Source: Candidatus Krumholzibacteriia bacterium (lineage in GTDB: Bacteria; Krumholzibacteriota; Krumholzibacteriia; LZORAL124-64-63). Taken from it: a DNA stretch of 6,592 nt. Positions 1 to 6,188 of the stretch are shown piece by piece; position 1 is the stretch's first letter, and each line of letters starts with the position of its first letter. The stretch lies in the NCBI GenBank assembly GCA_028718575.1, contig JAQULN010000076.1, positions 1 through 6,592 on the forward strand. The letters are read 5' to 3'. Position numbers and translations under genes: made by a program. The notes below the pieces were generated by a model. It did no database searches and was not told the DNA's origin. It saw only the letters and a list, made by a program, of their open reading frames with translations.

Positions 1-337
1 AAACGCGGGTGTAGCATTCGCCGGGCTTCGCGGGCGGGAATAGATCGCCGTCGGTCATGGCTTGCGCGTCAGCGGCGCGCATATTCTCCATGTCCGCATA
101 GGCTTTCTCGCGCGCCTGCTTGGCGGTCACGACCTCGCCTTCAAGATCCTCGATCCTGGAGGTCTGATCCTTGATGGTGTCGCGGAGCTGGGCGATCTCC
201 TGCTCCCGTTGGGCAACGAGCTGTTCGAAGTCGGTTTCGACGTCCGTTTGCTGCCGCGAGCCGGAACAACCGGTCAGCGAGCCGGCAATGAGGACGGCGG
301 CCAGGATCGGAGCGGCGCCACGAATCAACTTAGACAT
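1..337 (-). CDS. Coiled-coil lipoprotein, N-terminal part (runs off the left edge)
   Basis: The 112 visible residues start at the ATG at 337-335, which has an AAGGAG ribosome binding site at 346-351, 8 nt upstream. They show a lipoprotein signal peptide: basic start (MSKLIR), hydrophobic core, and lipobox L21-T22-G23-C24. Cys24 should be lipidated; Ser25 at +2 would fit outer-membrane sorting under the enterobacterial rule, which may not apply here. Residues about 37-86 form a charged coiled coil with regular heptads (I48, L51, I55, I62, L65, V69, A72). The visible part ends in PPAKPGECYTRV. I recall this motif type (AKPGECYxRV) from periplasmic or outer-membrane proteins that often continue into an OmpA-like or peptidoglycan-binding domain, but that part lies outside the window. 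The role is unknown; an envelope structural protein linking membrane and cell wall is an inference. It is transcribed divergently from yjbQ. Confidence 0.82.
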   Translation of the reverse strand, partial: MSKLIRGAAPILAAVLIAGSLTGCSGSRQQTDVETDFEQLVAQREQEIAQLRDTIKDQTSRIEDLEGEVVTAKQAREKAYADMENMRAADAQAMTDGDLFPPAKPGECYTRV

Positions 338-390
338 TTCACTGTCTCCTTCACGAGGTGTCCGAGGGTCCGGACGCGTGTTTCGGATGC

Positions 391-408
391 AGCCCCACTG
401 GTGGGACT
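391..408. repeat. Near-perfect 18-bp palindrome upstream of the lipoprotein gene
   Basis: AGCCCCAC-TG-GTGGGACT pairs at all arm positions but one (393/406). It lies 54-71 bp upstream of the lipoprotein start, so it could be an operator or a hairpin in its 5' leader. No regulator can be named. Confidence 0.4.
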
Positions 409-442
409 CTCGTATTGCTACCCAGACACAGGCAGCAACCGA

Positions 443-453
443 TAAGTCACTTA
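443..453. repeat. Short palindrome TAAGTCACTTA
   Basis: This perfect 5-bp dyad around a single central C sits in the AT-richer middle (about 440-475) of the intergenic region between the divergent lipoprotein and yjbQ genes. It could be a regulator half-site pair. At this length chance is a real alternative. Confidence 0.25.
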
Positions 454-495
454 CATATCAGACATCGTCATAGACAGCGCGGACCGCCACAACGA

Positions 496-513
496 AACGC
501 TCCACGGAGCGTT
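496..513. repeat. Perfect inverted repeat AACGCTCC-AC-GGAGCGTT
   Basis: The 8-bp arms are perfect and separated by 2 nt. As RNA the innermost pair would open to give a 7-bp stem with a 4-nt loop. There is no clear T-run on the plus side and only a broken one (TTTCGTTG) on the minus side, so it is a poor intrinsic terminator. An operator between the divergent genes is at least as likely. Confidence 0.4.
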
Positions 514-564
514 CGACGCCGCCTGACTGATGTGTGGCGCATTGGCGATGCGCGCGACTCGCGC

Positions 565-593
565 TGGTCACTCCCCGTCTCCTGCGCTAGACT
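565..593 (+). promoter_or_regulatory. Probable sigma-70-type promoter of yjbQ
   Basis: A -35-like TGGTCA (565-570, 4 of 6 consensus bases) lies 17 bp from a -10-like TAGACT (588-593, 4 of 6). Transcription would start near base 600, leaving a leader of about 35 nt that contains the GGAGG ribosome binding site. Confidence 0.42.
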
Positions 594-621
594 CGCCGAG
601 ATCCACGCTCGACTCGCCTCC

Positions 622-626
622 GGAGG
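622..626 (+). promoter_or_regulatory. Ribosome binding site GGAGG that fixes the yjbQ start
   Basis: GGAGG ends 8 nt before the ATG at 635. The reading frame is open back to an ATG at 530, but that start has no ribosome binding site and would add 35 residues not found in the family. Confidence 0.8.
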
Positions 627-634
627 TTTCCGCC

Positions 635-1054
635 ATGCAGAGTTTCCGCCGGGAGATCTGGCTCGAGGTCCCTACGCGTCGCGCCTTTTTGAATCTTACA
701 CCGCAAATCGAGGCCTGCGTCGCCGAGAGCAGCATCAAAGAAGGCTTGTGCCTGATCAACGCCATGCACATCACCGCATCGGTGTTCATCAATGACGACG
801 AGACCGGTCTCCACCATGACTACGAGATGTGGCTCGAAGATCTGGCCCCCCACGAACCGATCGACCGCTATCGCCACAATCTGACCGGCGAGGACAACGG
901 CGACGCCCATCTCAAGCGCCAGATCATGGGCCGCGAGGTGGTCGTCGCCGTGACCGGCGGCCGGTTGGACTTCGGCACCTGGGAGCAGATCTTCTACGGG
1001 GAATTCGACGGCCGGCGGCGCAAGCGCGTACTGGTCAAGATCATCGGAGAGTGA
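635..1054 (+). CDS. yjbQ: YjbQ/UPF0047 family protein (secondary thiamine-phosphate synthase type)
   Basis: This is a complete 139-residue protein, matching the usual family length of about 140 (E. coli YjbQ is close to this). Family signatures visible are H45-I-T-A near the first conserved block, N53-D-D-E56, H81-N82 followed by GEDNGDAHLKRQIMG (residues 85-99, with D87, N88 and H92), and the C-terminal block TGGRLDFGTWEQIFYGEFDG (residues 107-126). The conserved His and acidic residues form the presumed metal and active site. There is no signal peptide, so it should be cytoplasmic. Family members have weak thiamine-phosphate synthase activity in complementation tests, and the true physiological substrate is uncertain. 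No thiamine gene or TPP riboswitch is visible nearby, so context does not support a dedicated thiamine role here. It appears to be a single-gene transcript with its own promoter. Confidence 0.93.
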   Translation: MQSFRREIWLEVPTRRAFLNLTPQIEACVAESSIKEGLCLINAMHITASVFINDDETGLHHDYEMWLEDLAPHEPIDRYRHNLTGEDNGDAHLKRQIMGREVVVAVTGGRLDFGTWEQIFYGEFDGRRRKRVLVKIIGE

Positions 1055-1094
1055 TCCAGACGGACGCAAGGCCGCTCACCAACACGCCAGCGCG

Positions 1095-1123
1095 GTCGCG
1101 GCCCGGCCGGCATTCGCCGCGAC
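1095..1123 (+). repeat. GC-rich hairpin downstream of yjbQ
   Basis: Perfect 8-bp arms GTCGCGGC (1095-1102) and GCCGCGAC (1116-1123) enclose a 13-nt loop that itself contains the palindrome CCGGCCGG. It begins 40 nt after the yjbQ stop. No T-run follows, so it is not a standard intrinsic terminator. It may stabilise the mRNA 3' end, or may simply reflect high GC content. Confidence 0.35.
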
Positions 1124-1191
1124 GGAAGGACGCGCCACCGGCGGCGCCGACGCAGGCGCGGGGTTCCGGCTAGGTAGATTCGTCGGTTCGG

Positions 1192-1221
1192 TTGCTCGGC
1201 GACCAAACGGCGTGATATAAT
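1192..1221 (+). promoter_or_regulatory. Strong extended -10 promoter of the beta-helix gene
   Basis: The -10 box is a perfect TATAAT (1216-1221) preceded by TGA (1213-1215), which makes the extended -10 motif TGnTATAAT. A TTGCTC -35 (1192-1197; TTG plus C match) lies 18 bp upstream. Transcription should start near 1228, giving a leader of about 27 nt that carries the GGAGG site. Confidence 0.75.
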
Positions 1222-1239
1222 CCGCCCCCCTTAATTTCT

Positions 1240-1244
1240 GGAGG
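1240..1244 (+). promoter_or_regulatory. Ribosome binding site GGAGG that fixes the beta-helix gene start
   Basis: GGAGG lies 10 nt before the ATG at 1255. A TTG at 1246 is in the same frame but starts 1 nt after the ribosome binding site, too close to be used. Confidence 0.8.
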
Positions 1245-1254
1245 TTTGTCGCCC

Positions 1255-2766
1255 ATGAAAACGATCCTCGTGCTCGCTCTGGGGCTCTTCGCCTCGGCCG
1301 CCTTCGCCGCCTACACGACCCCCGGCTCGGGCGCCGACTGGTCGCTCGACGATCTCGTGGCGAATTCCGGCGGCGCCGTAACGGGAGGCGCCGGCGTGTA
1401 TGAATTCCACGATTCGCTCGTCATCGCGGTCGGTGACCGCATCACCATCACGGCCGGAACGACGCTCGACTTCCTCGACACCACCGGCAGCCTGGGCATT
1501 GAGGTCAACGGCTCCTTGATCGCGATCGGCACCGCGGCGCAGCCGATCGTGTTCACGGCCCCGGCCGCGGCACCCGGCGCCTGGCGCGGCCTCGATTTCG
1601 AGGATACGGGCGCCGGCTCACAGTTCCGCCTCATCCGGTGCGAGATCGCCTGGGCCGACATCGCCGTCGATGTCTTTGGGGCCGATATCTACGCCGAAGA
1701 CTGCCTCATCCACGGCACGGCCAATCGGGCCTTCGACTTCTCGAGCGCCGGCGGCGTGGTCCGCCGCTGCGAGATCCGCGACAACCAGACGCGCACCATC
1801 ACCGCGACCCTCACCTCGTCGCCCCTGATCGAGGACTGCCGGATCGAGAACAACAACATCCAGAACACCTCGCCGTATCCGTACATCAACATCGGCTTGC
1901 AGGGTGTGAACTCGCCGACCATCCGCGGCAACACGATCATCGGCAGCGGCCACCACATGAGCGGCGGGATCTCGATCTGGGCAGCGAGCGAGGCGCTCAT
2001 CGAGGACAACCGCATCTCTGGTTGCGGTTACGGCATCCTCTGCTACGCCACCGGCGCCAACCCCAGGATCCATCGCAACCGCATCAGCGCCAACAATATC
2101 CACCCGGACCAATTGAACTGGGGCTTCGGCGTGGCCTGCAACGGTAGCAACGCCCCCATCCTGACGGTCAATCAAATCACGGAGCACTGGTACGGCGTTG
2201 CGGCCATCAACGGCGGCCAGCCGAACTTAGGCAATCTCGACAATACCGACCCGACGGACGACGGCGGCAATTTCATCTTCGACAACGGCATCGGCGACGA
2301 CAGCTATGGCTTTTACAACAACACACCGCTGCCGCAGATAGCGCAGGGCAACTACTGGGGCTTCGCCCTCGAACCGGAGGACGTCGAGGTCCACATCTAC
2401 CATCAAGTCGACGACCCTGCGCTGGGTCTCGTCAACTTCGACTATTTCATCAACGAGATTGTCGCCGCGCCCGACCTGCCGTCGACCGATGCGCTCGTGA
2501 CCGCCCGCGCCTACCCGAATCCGTTCAATCCGCGCGCGACCATTGCCGTCACGCTCGCGCGGACATCGCGGGTATCGCTGACGGTGGTCGATGTCGCCGG
2601 ACGCCTCGTACGCGATCTGCACAAGGGGGAACTCGCCGCCGGCGAACATGTCTTCACTTGGAACGGCAGCGATCGCGCCGGCCGCACGATGGCGAGTGGA
2701 ACGTATTTCTTCCGCGTTACGGCGGGCGCGGAGACGAAACTGGGCAAGCTGCTGCTGGTGCGGTAA
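1255..2766 (+). CDS. Secreted right-handed beta-helix protein with C-terminal FlgD-like sorting or anchoring domain
   Basis: This is a complete 503-residue protein. Residues 1-18 are a Sec signal peptide with likely cleavage AFA|AY. Residues about 45-400 form a right-handed parallel beta-helix: repeated rungs of 21-31 residues, each with an I/L-x-x-C/N-x-I core, at C129, C150, C172, C195, N226, N252, N275 and N306. The helix is followed by GNYWG (365-369) and DVEVHIYHQ (376-384), a capping segment I recall from NosD/periplasmic copper-binding-like beta-helix proteins. Residues 417-503 are a FlgD-type Ig-like domain with YPNPFNP (420-426), DVAGRLVR, ASGTYFFR and the tail KLLLVR, resembling type IX secretion-style C-terminal domains. 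Such folds are common in surface carbohydrate-binding or -degrading proteins, but no catalytic site is recognisable, so the ligand is unknown. The gene is monocistronic: own promoter upstream, terminator hairpin downstream. Confidence 0.88.
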   Translation: MKTILVLALGLFASAAFAAYTTPGSGADWSLDDLVANSGGAVTGGAGVYEFHDSLVIAVGDRITITAGTTLDFLDTTGSLGIEVNGSLIAIGTAAQPIVFTAPAAAPGAWRGLDFEDTGAGSQFRLIRCEIAWADIAVDVFGADIYAEDCLIHGTANRAFDFSSAGGVVRRCEIRDNQTRTITATLTSSPLIEDCRIENNNIQNTSPYPYINIGLQGVNSPTIRGNTIIGSGHHMSGGISIWAASEALIEDNRISGCGYGILCYATGANPRIHRNRISANNIHPDQLNWGFGVACNGSNAPILTVNQITEHWYGVAAINGGQPNLGNLDNTDPTDDGGNFIFDNGIGDDSYGFYNNTPLPQIAQGNYWGFALEPEDVEVHIYHQVDDPALGLVNFDYFINEIVAAPDLPSTDALVTARAYPNPFNPRATIAVTLARTSRVSLTVVDVAGRLVRDLHKGELAAGEHVFTWNGSDRAGRTMASGTYFFRVTAGAETKLGKLLLVR

Positions 2767-2794
2767 CAGCGCGGCGCCAGTGCGGCGACGACAA

Positions 2795-2831
2795 ACGACC
2801 CCCGCCTCCAACCGATAGAAGCGGGGGTCGT
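2795..2831. terminator. Bidirectional terminator hairpin between convergent genes
   Basis: Perfect 11-bp arms ACGACCCCCGC (2795-2805) and GCGGGGGTCGT (2821-2831) enclose a 15-nt loop. It lies in the 91-bp gap between the ends of the beta-helix gene (2766) and the subtilase gene (2858), so it can end transcription from both sides. The T-tails are weak: CATTCT on the plus strand and TTTGTCGT on the minus strand. Confidence 0.75.
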
Positions 2832-2857
2832 CATTCTACCCGGCACAGCGCCGGAGA

Positions 2858-5836
2858 TTATCGTACCAGCACCAGCGACTTGACGCTCTGCCGACCTCCG
2901 GCCTGCAGGCGCGCGAAGTACGTACCCGAAGCGGCGGCGCGACCGCTGTTGTCACGGCCGTCCCAACGCGCTTCGTTCAGGCCCGCCGGCCGTGGGCCGC
3001 TGACCAGCGTGCGCACGAGACGGCCCTGCACATCGTACAGCCGCAAATCGGCATGGCTGTCGACTGGGATCGCGAAATGGATCGTGGTCTGCGGGTTGAA
3101 CGGGTTGGGCACCGCGCCCAACAGGGCGAACGCAGCGGGCGTCTGCTCGACGGCCGTAGCGCCGCCCGTAACCTGCAGCGTGACCTGGATCTCCAGGGTC
3201 GGGTTGTGCGTATCGTTGCTGTTGATCGTGATCGTGGCGCCGTGCGTGCCAGCCGGCAAGCCGGCGGCGTCCAGATGCACCTGCATTACGTGGAAACCGT
3301 AAGCATCGATCGTGCCTTCGCCGTCGATCACCGTTGCCCAGGCCTCGCCGGCGGCGGTAAAGGTCAGGGGCACCAGGCCTTGATTCATGAGCACCAGAGG
3401 CAGCGTCGTCGCTTCGCCATGTTCAAGGGAAGCCGCCAACGTCCAGGGCATCGGCACGGCCAGCGGCAGCGGCGTCGCGCCGCCGGGGAAGATCACGTCG
3501 TCGATCCAGCCGCAGTCCGAGCCGTTGGCGACCCACCAATCTTTGACGTAGCGCCAGCGGAAGTTGTGGGTACCAGCCGATACGTTGGTGGCATAGCGGG
3601 CCCAGCCCACCTCGCCGGACCAGCTATCCACGTTGCTGCCGTCGACGTAGAACTCGAGGAAGTCGTAGGTCGCCTCCGACGAGACCTTGTACCAGAAACT
3701 GACCTCGCCGCCGGCGCCGCAATCGATCGTCACGTCGAGGCTCGAGCTCTGGTTGTTGCCGATGGCGCCGGAACGCGCGGCATAGGCGCCCTGGTAGACC
3801 TGGGAGTTCTGCACATACCAGTTGGCGTTGCCCGCGAAGGTCCAGGGCAGGGCGTCGAAGCCGCCGGTCTCGAAACCGTCCTGCGTCAGCTCGCTCAGAT
3901 AGAGATCCAGGTACAGATCGGCGTCGACCGGGACGGCCTGGCTGATGGCACCGATCCCGCTGAGGCCCGCCTGGAAGACGTAGGTCGCACCCTTCGGCAA
4001 GTAGAACGTGAACTCGCCCGCCTCGTTGGTTGTGACCGCTGTCAGAGGAGTGTCCGCCACCGAGACGATGGCGCCGGCCGCCGGCAGACCGCCGGGCGGC
4101 ACCTCGCCGGCCGTGTAGACGACGCCGGTGACCGTCGCGGTCGGCAGTGGTTGCAAGGGGAAGACCCGATTGATCGTCTGGTCCTCGAGCACTTCGACGA
4201 CGATCGACTGCGGATCGTAACCGAAGGCCGCGAAATTGATCGTGGCCGGCCCTACGGGCAAGGTGAGCCGGAAGAAGCCTGCGCTCGTCGTCACGGCGCT
4301 CTGGTAGCCGCCTGCGACGGTGATCTGCGCGCCGGCGATGGGGAAGCCCGTGGTCCGATCCGTCACGGTCCCCTCGACCCAGCCCAGGCCGCCGAGAACG
4401 GCCAGCACGGCCTCATAAGCATTGAGGAACCCGTGGCCGTAGGTGTTGTCCTCGCCGGCCGTGCCCAAGTCGATGGCCGTTTCCATCAGGATCTGCTTGA
4501 TGGTGATCACGTCGACGTTGGGATTGGCCGAACGCATCAGCGCGACCACGCCCGCCACATGCGGGCCGGCCATCGACGTGCCGGACATGTAGGTGTAGCC
4601 GCTGCTCGGGTACGAGCTGTAGATGTCGACGCCGGGAGCCGAGATCTCCGGCTTCATCCTGTTCTCGACCGGACCGCAGTTCGGACCGGCCGGACCGCGG
4701 CTCGACGAGCTGGCGATCGAAAACGGCGGACTGTGTTGGGTCGAACCCACGCTGAAGCAATTGTAGAGCGTGGTCGCGCGGTCGGCAGGCGAGCGCAAGG
4801 ACGTGCTGCTGGGCCCTTCGTTGCCGGCCGACCAGGTCAACACGACGCCCGCCGCTTCGCAGGCGTCGATGGCAACCCACCAGCGGCTGTCGCAATCGAC
4901 GTAGCCGGAGAATCCTTCGTGCACGCCCCAGGAGTTCTGGACCACGTCGGGAACGTCGTCCAGCGTAGCAGGATCACCGTCCGGGTCGGTGAAGAACTCG
5001 AGGCAGTCGAGGATATCGCTGTCGAAGCCGGGGTTGGCGCTCTGATCGATTGCATTGGTGGCGATCCACAACGCACCCGGCGCCACGCCGATCGTGTCGT
5101 TCGCCGCCAGGCCGGTCATCGTCCCGGTCGTGTGCGTGCCGTGGCCGTGGCCGTCGTTGGGGAATTGGGTGTTAGTGCCCAACACATCGAGCCAGCAATG
5201 CTGCCAGGGCGCGTAGAGACCCCGCCAGCGCGACGCGAGAGCGGGGTGGGAACCGGCGACGCCGGTGTCCAGGGAGCCGATGATGGCGCCTTCGCCGCGG
5301 ATGCCAAGCTCGTCCCAGACACGCCGGGCGCCGATGTTCACCACGCCGGGCGTGATGCCGATCGCCGTCATCGATTTCTCGCCGATCGGCTCGACGCTCA
5401 CCGGCTTGATGAGCTCGGGGATCAGATCCAGCTCAACCACTTCGACATCGTCGCGGGCCGCGATTTCACGGATGTCGTCGACCGAGCCGGTCACGACGAT
5501 GGCGTTGATCAACCAATACGACTTGTAGCCGTCGATGCCCTTGCCCAATCGCCGGTCGAGTTCCGCCAACAGCGCCGTCTGCGTCTCGCCGGCCTTCTCC
5601 TGCAAGGCGGTAACGACCTGGAAGTGGCGGTGCGCCCGGGTGGCGCGCTGCAGATGCAGGTCCAGATCCATGGCGGCGACGTCCACCTGGTCCCGCAGCA
5701 CGACAAGCGTCTTGATGCTGCCGCCGTCATGCTTCTCGGCAAGGTATGCTTCCAGGCCCGGCGACAGGGAGCCCGCCATGGCCGAGCCAGCCAGCGCCAG
5801 CGCCAGCAGCGAAAGGAACATCTTGGCAAATCGCAT
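2858..5836 (-). CDS. Secreted multidomain subtilisin-like protease (S8, bacillopeptidase F-like)
   Basis: A complete 992-residue preproprotein. Domains in order: Sec signal peptide 1-21 (cleavage AMA|G); propeptide about 22-145, probably I9-like; S8 catalytic domain about 160-482; two carboxypeptidase-regulatory-like beta-sandwiches about 486-562 and 567-648; a MAM- or lectin-like beta-sandwich about 652-785 (DGFETG start, GWIDDV end); an Ig-like domain of ASH/BACON style about 790-892; and a FlgD-like C-terminal domain 903-992 with PNPFNP (910-915) and tail KSLVLVR. The catalytic residues are present: D190 in SLDTG, H232 in HGTH, oxyanion N301 in QNSWG, and S421 in GTSMAGPH. An Asp-rich stretch at 284-297 before N301 is typical of the bacillopeptidase F branch and may bind calcium. 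The eight cysteines (six in the protease, C706 and C775 in the MAM-like domain) fit extracellular disulfides. It should be an active endopeptidase, released or held at the cell surface. The start at 5836 gives a proper signal peptide and has GAAGGG 7 nt upstream. Confidence 0.93.
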   Translation of the reverse strand: MRFAKMFLSLLALALAGSAMAGSLSPGLEAYLAEKHDGGSIKTLVVLRDQVDVAAMDLDLHLQRATRAHRHFQVVTALQEKAGETQTALLAELDRRLGKGIDGYKSYWLINAIVVTGSVDDIREIAARDDVEVVELDLIPELIKPVSVEPIGEKSMTAIGITPGVVNIGARRVWDELGIRGEGAIIGSLDTGVAGSHPALASRWRGLYAPWQHCWLDVLGTNTQFPNDGHGHGTHTTGTMTGLAANDTIGVAPGALWIATNAIDQSANPGFDSDILDCLEFFTDPDGDPATLDDVPDVVQNSWGVHEGFSGYVDCDSRWWVAIDACEAAGVVLTWSAGNEGPSSTSLRSPADRATTLYNCFSVGSTQHSPPFSIASSSSRGPAGPNCGPVENRMKPEISAPGVDIYSSYPSSGYTYMSGTSMAGPHVAGVVALMRSANPNVDVITIKQILMETAIDLGTAGEDNTYGHGFLNAYEAVLAVLGGLGWVEGTVTDRTTGFPIAGAQITVAGGYQSAVTTSAGFFRLTLPVGPATINFAAFGYDPQSIVVEVLEDQTINRVFPLQPLPTATVTGVVYTAGEVPPGGLPAAGAIVSVADTPLTAVTTNEAGEFTFYLPKGATYVFQAGLSGIGAISQAVPVDADLYLDLYLSELTQDGFETGGFDALPWTFAGNANWYVQNSQVYQGAYAARSGAIGNNQSSSLDVTIDCGAGGEVSFWYKVSSEATYDFLEFYVDGSNVDSWSGEVGWARYATNVSAGTHNFRWRYVKDWWVANGSDCGWIDDVIFPGGATPLPLAVPMPWTLAASLEHGEATTLPLVLMNQGLVPLTFTAAGEAWATVIDGEGTIDAYGFHVMQVHLDAAGLPAGTHGATITINSNDTHNPTLEIQVTLQVTGGATAVEQTPAAFALLGAVPNPFNPQTTIHFAIPVDSHADLRLYDVQGRLVRTLVSGPRPAGLNEARWDGRDNSGRAAASGTYFARLQAGGRQSVKSLVLVR

Positions 5837-5843
5837 GGTTGAG

Positions 5844-5849
5844 CCCTTC
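5844..5849 (-). promoter_or_regulatory. Ribosome binding site GAAGGG that fixes the subtilase start
   Basis: GAAGGG on the minus strand lies 7 nt before the ATG at 5836. The frame is open up to an ATG at 5980, but that longer form would put 48 residues with Trp, Cys and His ahead of a clear signal peptide. Confidence 0.7.
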
Positions 5850-5938
5850 AGGGATGGAGAGTGAAACCATAAAGCTACCCATCCGCACCGCTGGGCGCTG
5901 ACGATGGGCGACGACTTCGACACCGCAAGTTTTGCACG

Positions 5939-5967
5939 AATATGTTGCAGAAATGTCACAGGTCCAA
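5939..5967 (-). promoter_or_regulatory. Candidate promoter of the subtilase gene
   Basis: On the minus strand, TTGGAC (5967-5962) lies 17 bp from CATATT (5944-5939). Transcription would start near 5932, giving a leader of about 95 nt. A second candidate with the same spacing lies just upstream: TTGAAT (6002-5997) and TGAAAT (5979-5974). Each box matches the sigma-70 consensus at only 3-4 positions, so the choice between them is open. Confidence 0.33.
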
Positions 5968-6067
5968 ATAAGGATTTCACGCTATTGATACGATAAATTC
6001 AATCTGTGCCAGCGGCGTTATGAACAACGATGATAGCAACCAATCCAAAACCCGCCACATTGGCGGC

Positions 6068-6097
6068 TTTCGCCGGCCGTACAGCGTATGGTATGGT
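6068..6097 (+). promoter_or_regulatory. Candidate promoter of the dehydrogenase gene
   Basis: A -10-like TATGGT (6092-6097) is preceded by TGG, giving an extended -10 form. It overlaps an upstream TATGGT copy (6087-6092). The -35 region is poor (TTTCGC at 6068-6073, 18-bp spacing). The leader would be about 85 nt. Confidence 0.28.
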
Positions 6098-6188
6098 AGC
6101 AGCGTCGCGGCAGGGTGCGCCAGCCGCGCCCAAAACGCCCAGATCAGGGCCGGAGGATTCGCGATCGATCCGGCCCGGGAGAGCCGGC

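Larger units (their letters stand above)
5837..6188. other. Divergent intergenic region with an AT-richer island
   Basis: This 352-bp gap separates the divergent subtilase and dehydrogenase genes. Bases about 5930-6050 are visibly more AT-rich than the flanks. They hold a dyad ATTGA-N10-TCAAT (5984-6003) and a TTGCA direct repeat (within 5932-5949). A small hairpin CCGCC-ACATT-GGCGG lies at 6052-6066. Open frames here lack ribosome binding sites or protein-like composition, so I call no gene. Confidence 0.5.

Noticed and set aside
62..445. A plus-strand open frame opposite the lipoprotein gene
   Set aside because: The minus strand has a strong ribosome binding site, a lipobox and a regular coiled coil. 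The plus-strand product shows no domain or start signal.
530..634. A 35-codon N-terminal extension of YjbQ from the ATG at 530
   Set aside because: It has no ribosome binding site, is absent from the family, and overlaps the probable promoter. The ATG at 635 gives the standard length and has GGAGG at 8 nt.
1055..1191. A possible small RNA or gene after yjbQ
   Set aside because: The stretch is GC-rich with one hairpin, but it has no promoter, T-run or open frame with a ribosome binding site.
1618..2187. Antisense and alternate-frame open frames within the beta-helix gene
   Set aside because: These are GC-rich shadows without start signals; the sense frame has signal peptide, repeats and C-terminal domain intact.
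3053..5842. A very long plus-strand open frame (929 codons) antisense to nearly the whole subtilase gene
   Set aside because: Its product is rich in Arg, Gly, Asp and His with no recognisable domain, signal peptide or ribosome binding site. Long antisense open frames are expected when a GC-rich gene uses mostly G or C at third positions. The opposite strand has an intact catalytic triad and clear domains.
5837..5980. A 48-codon N-terminal extension of the subtilase, starting at the ATG at 5980
   Set aside because: It would bury a normal signal peptide inside the protein, has no good ribosome binding site, and overlaps the likely promoter region. The start at 5836 has GAAGGG 7 nt upstream.
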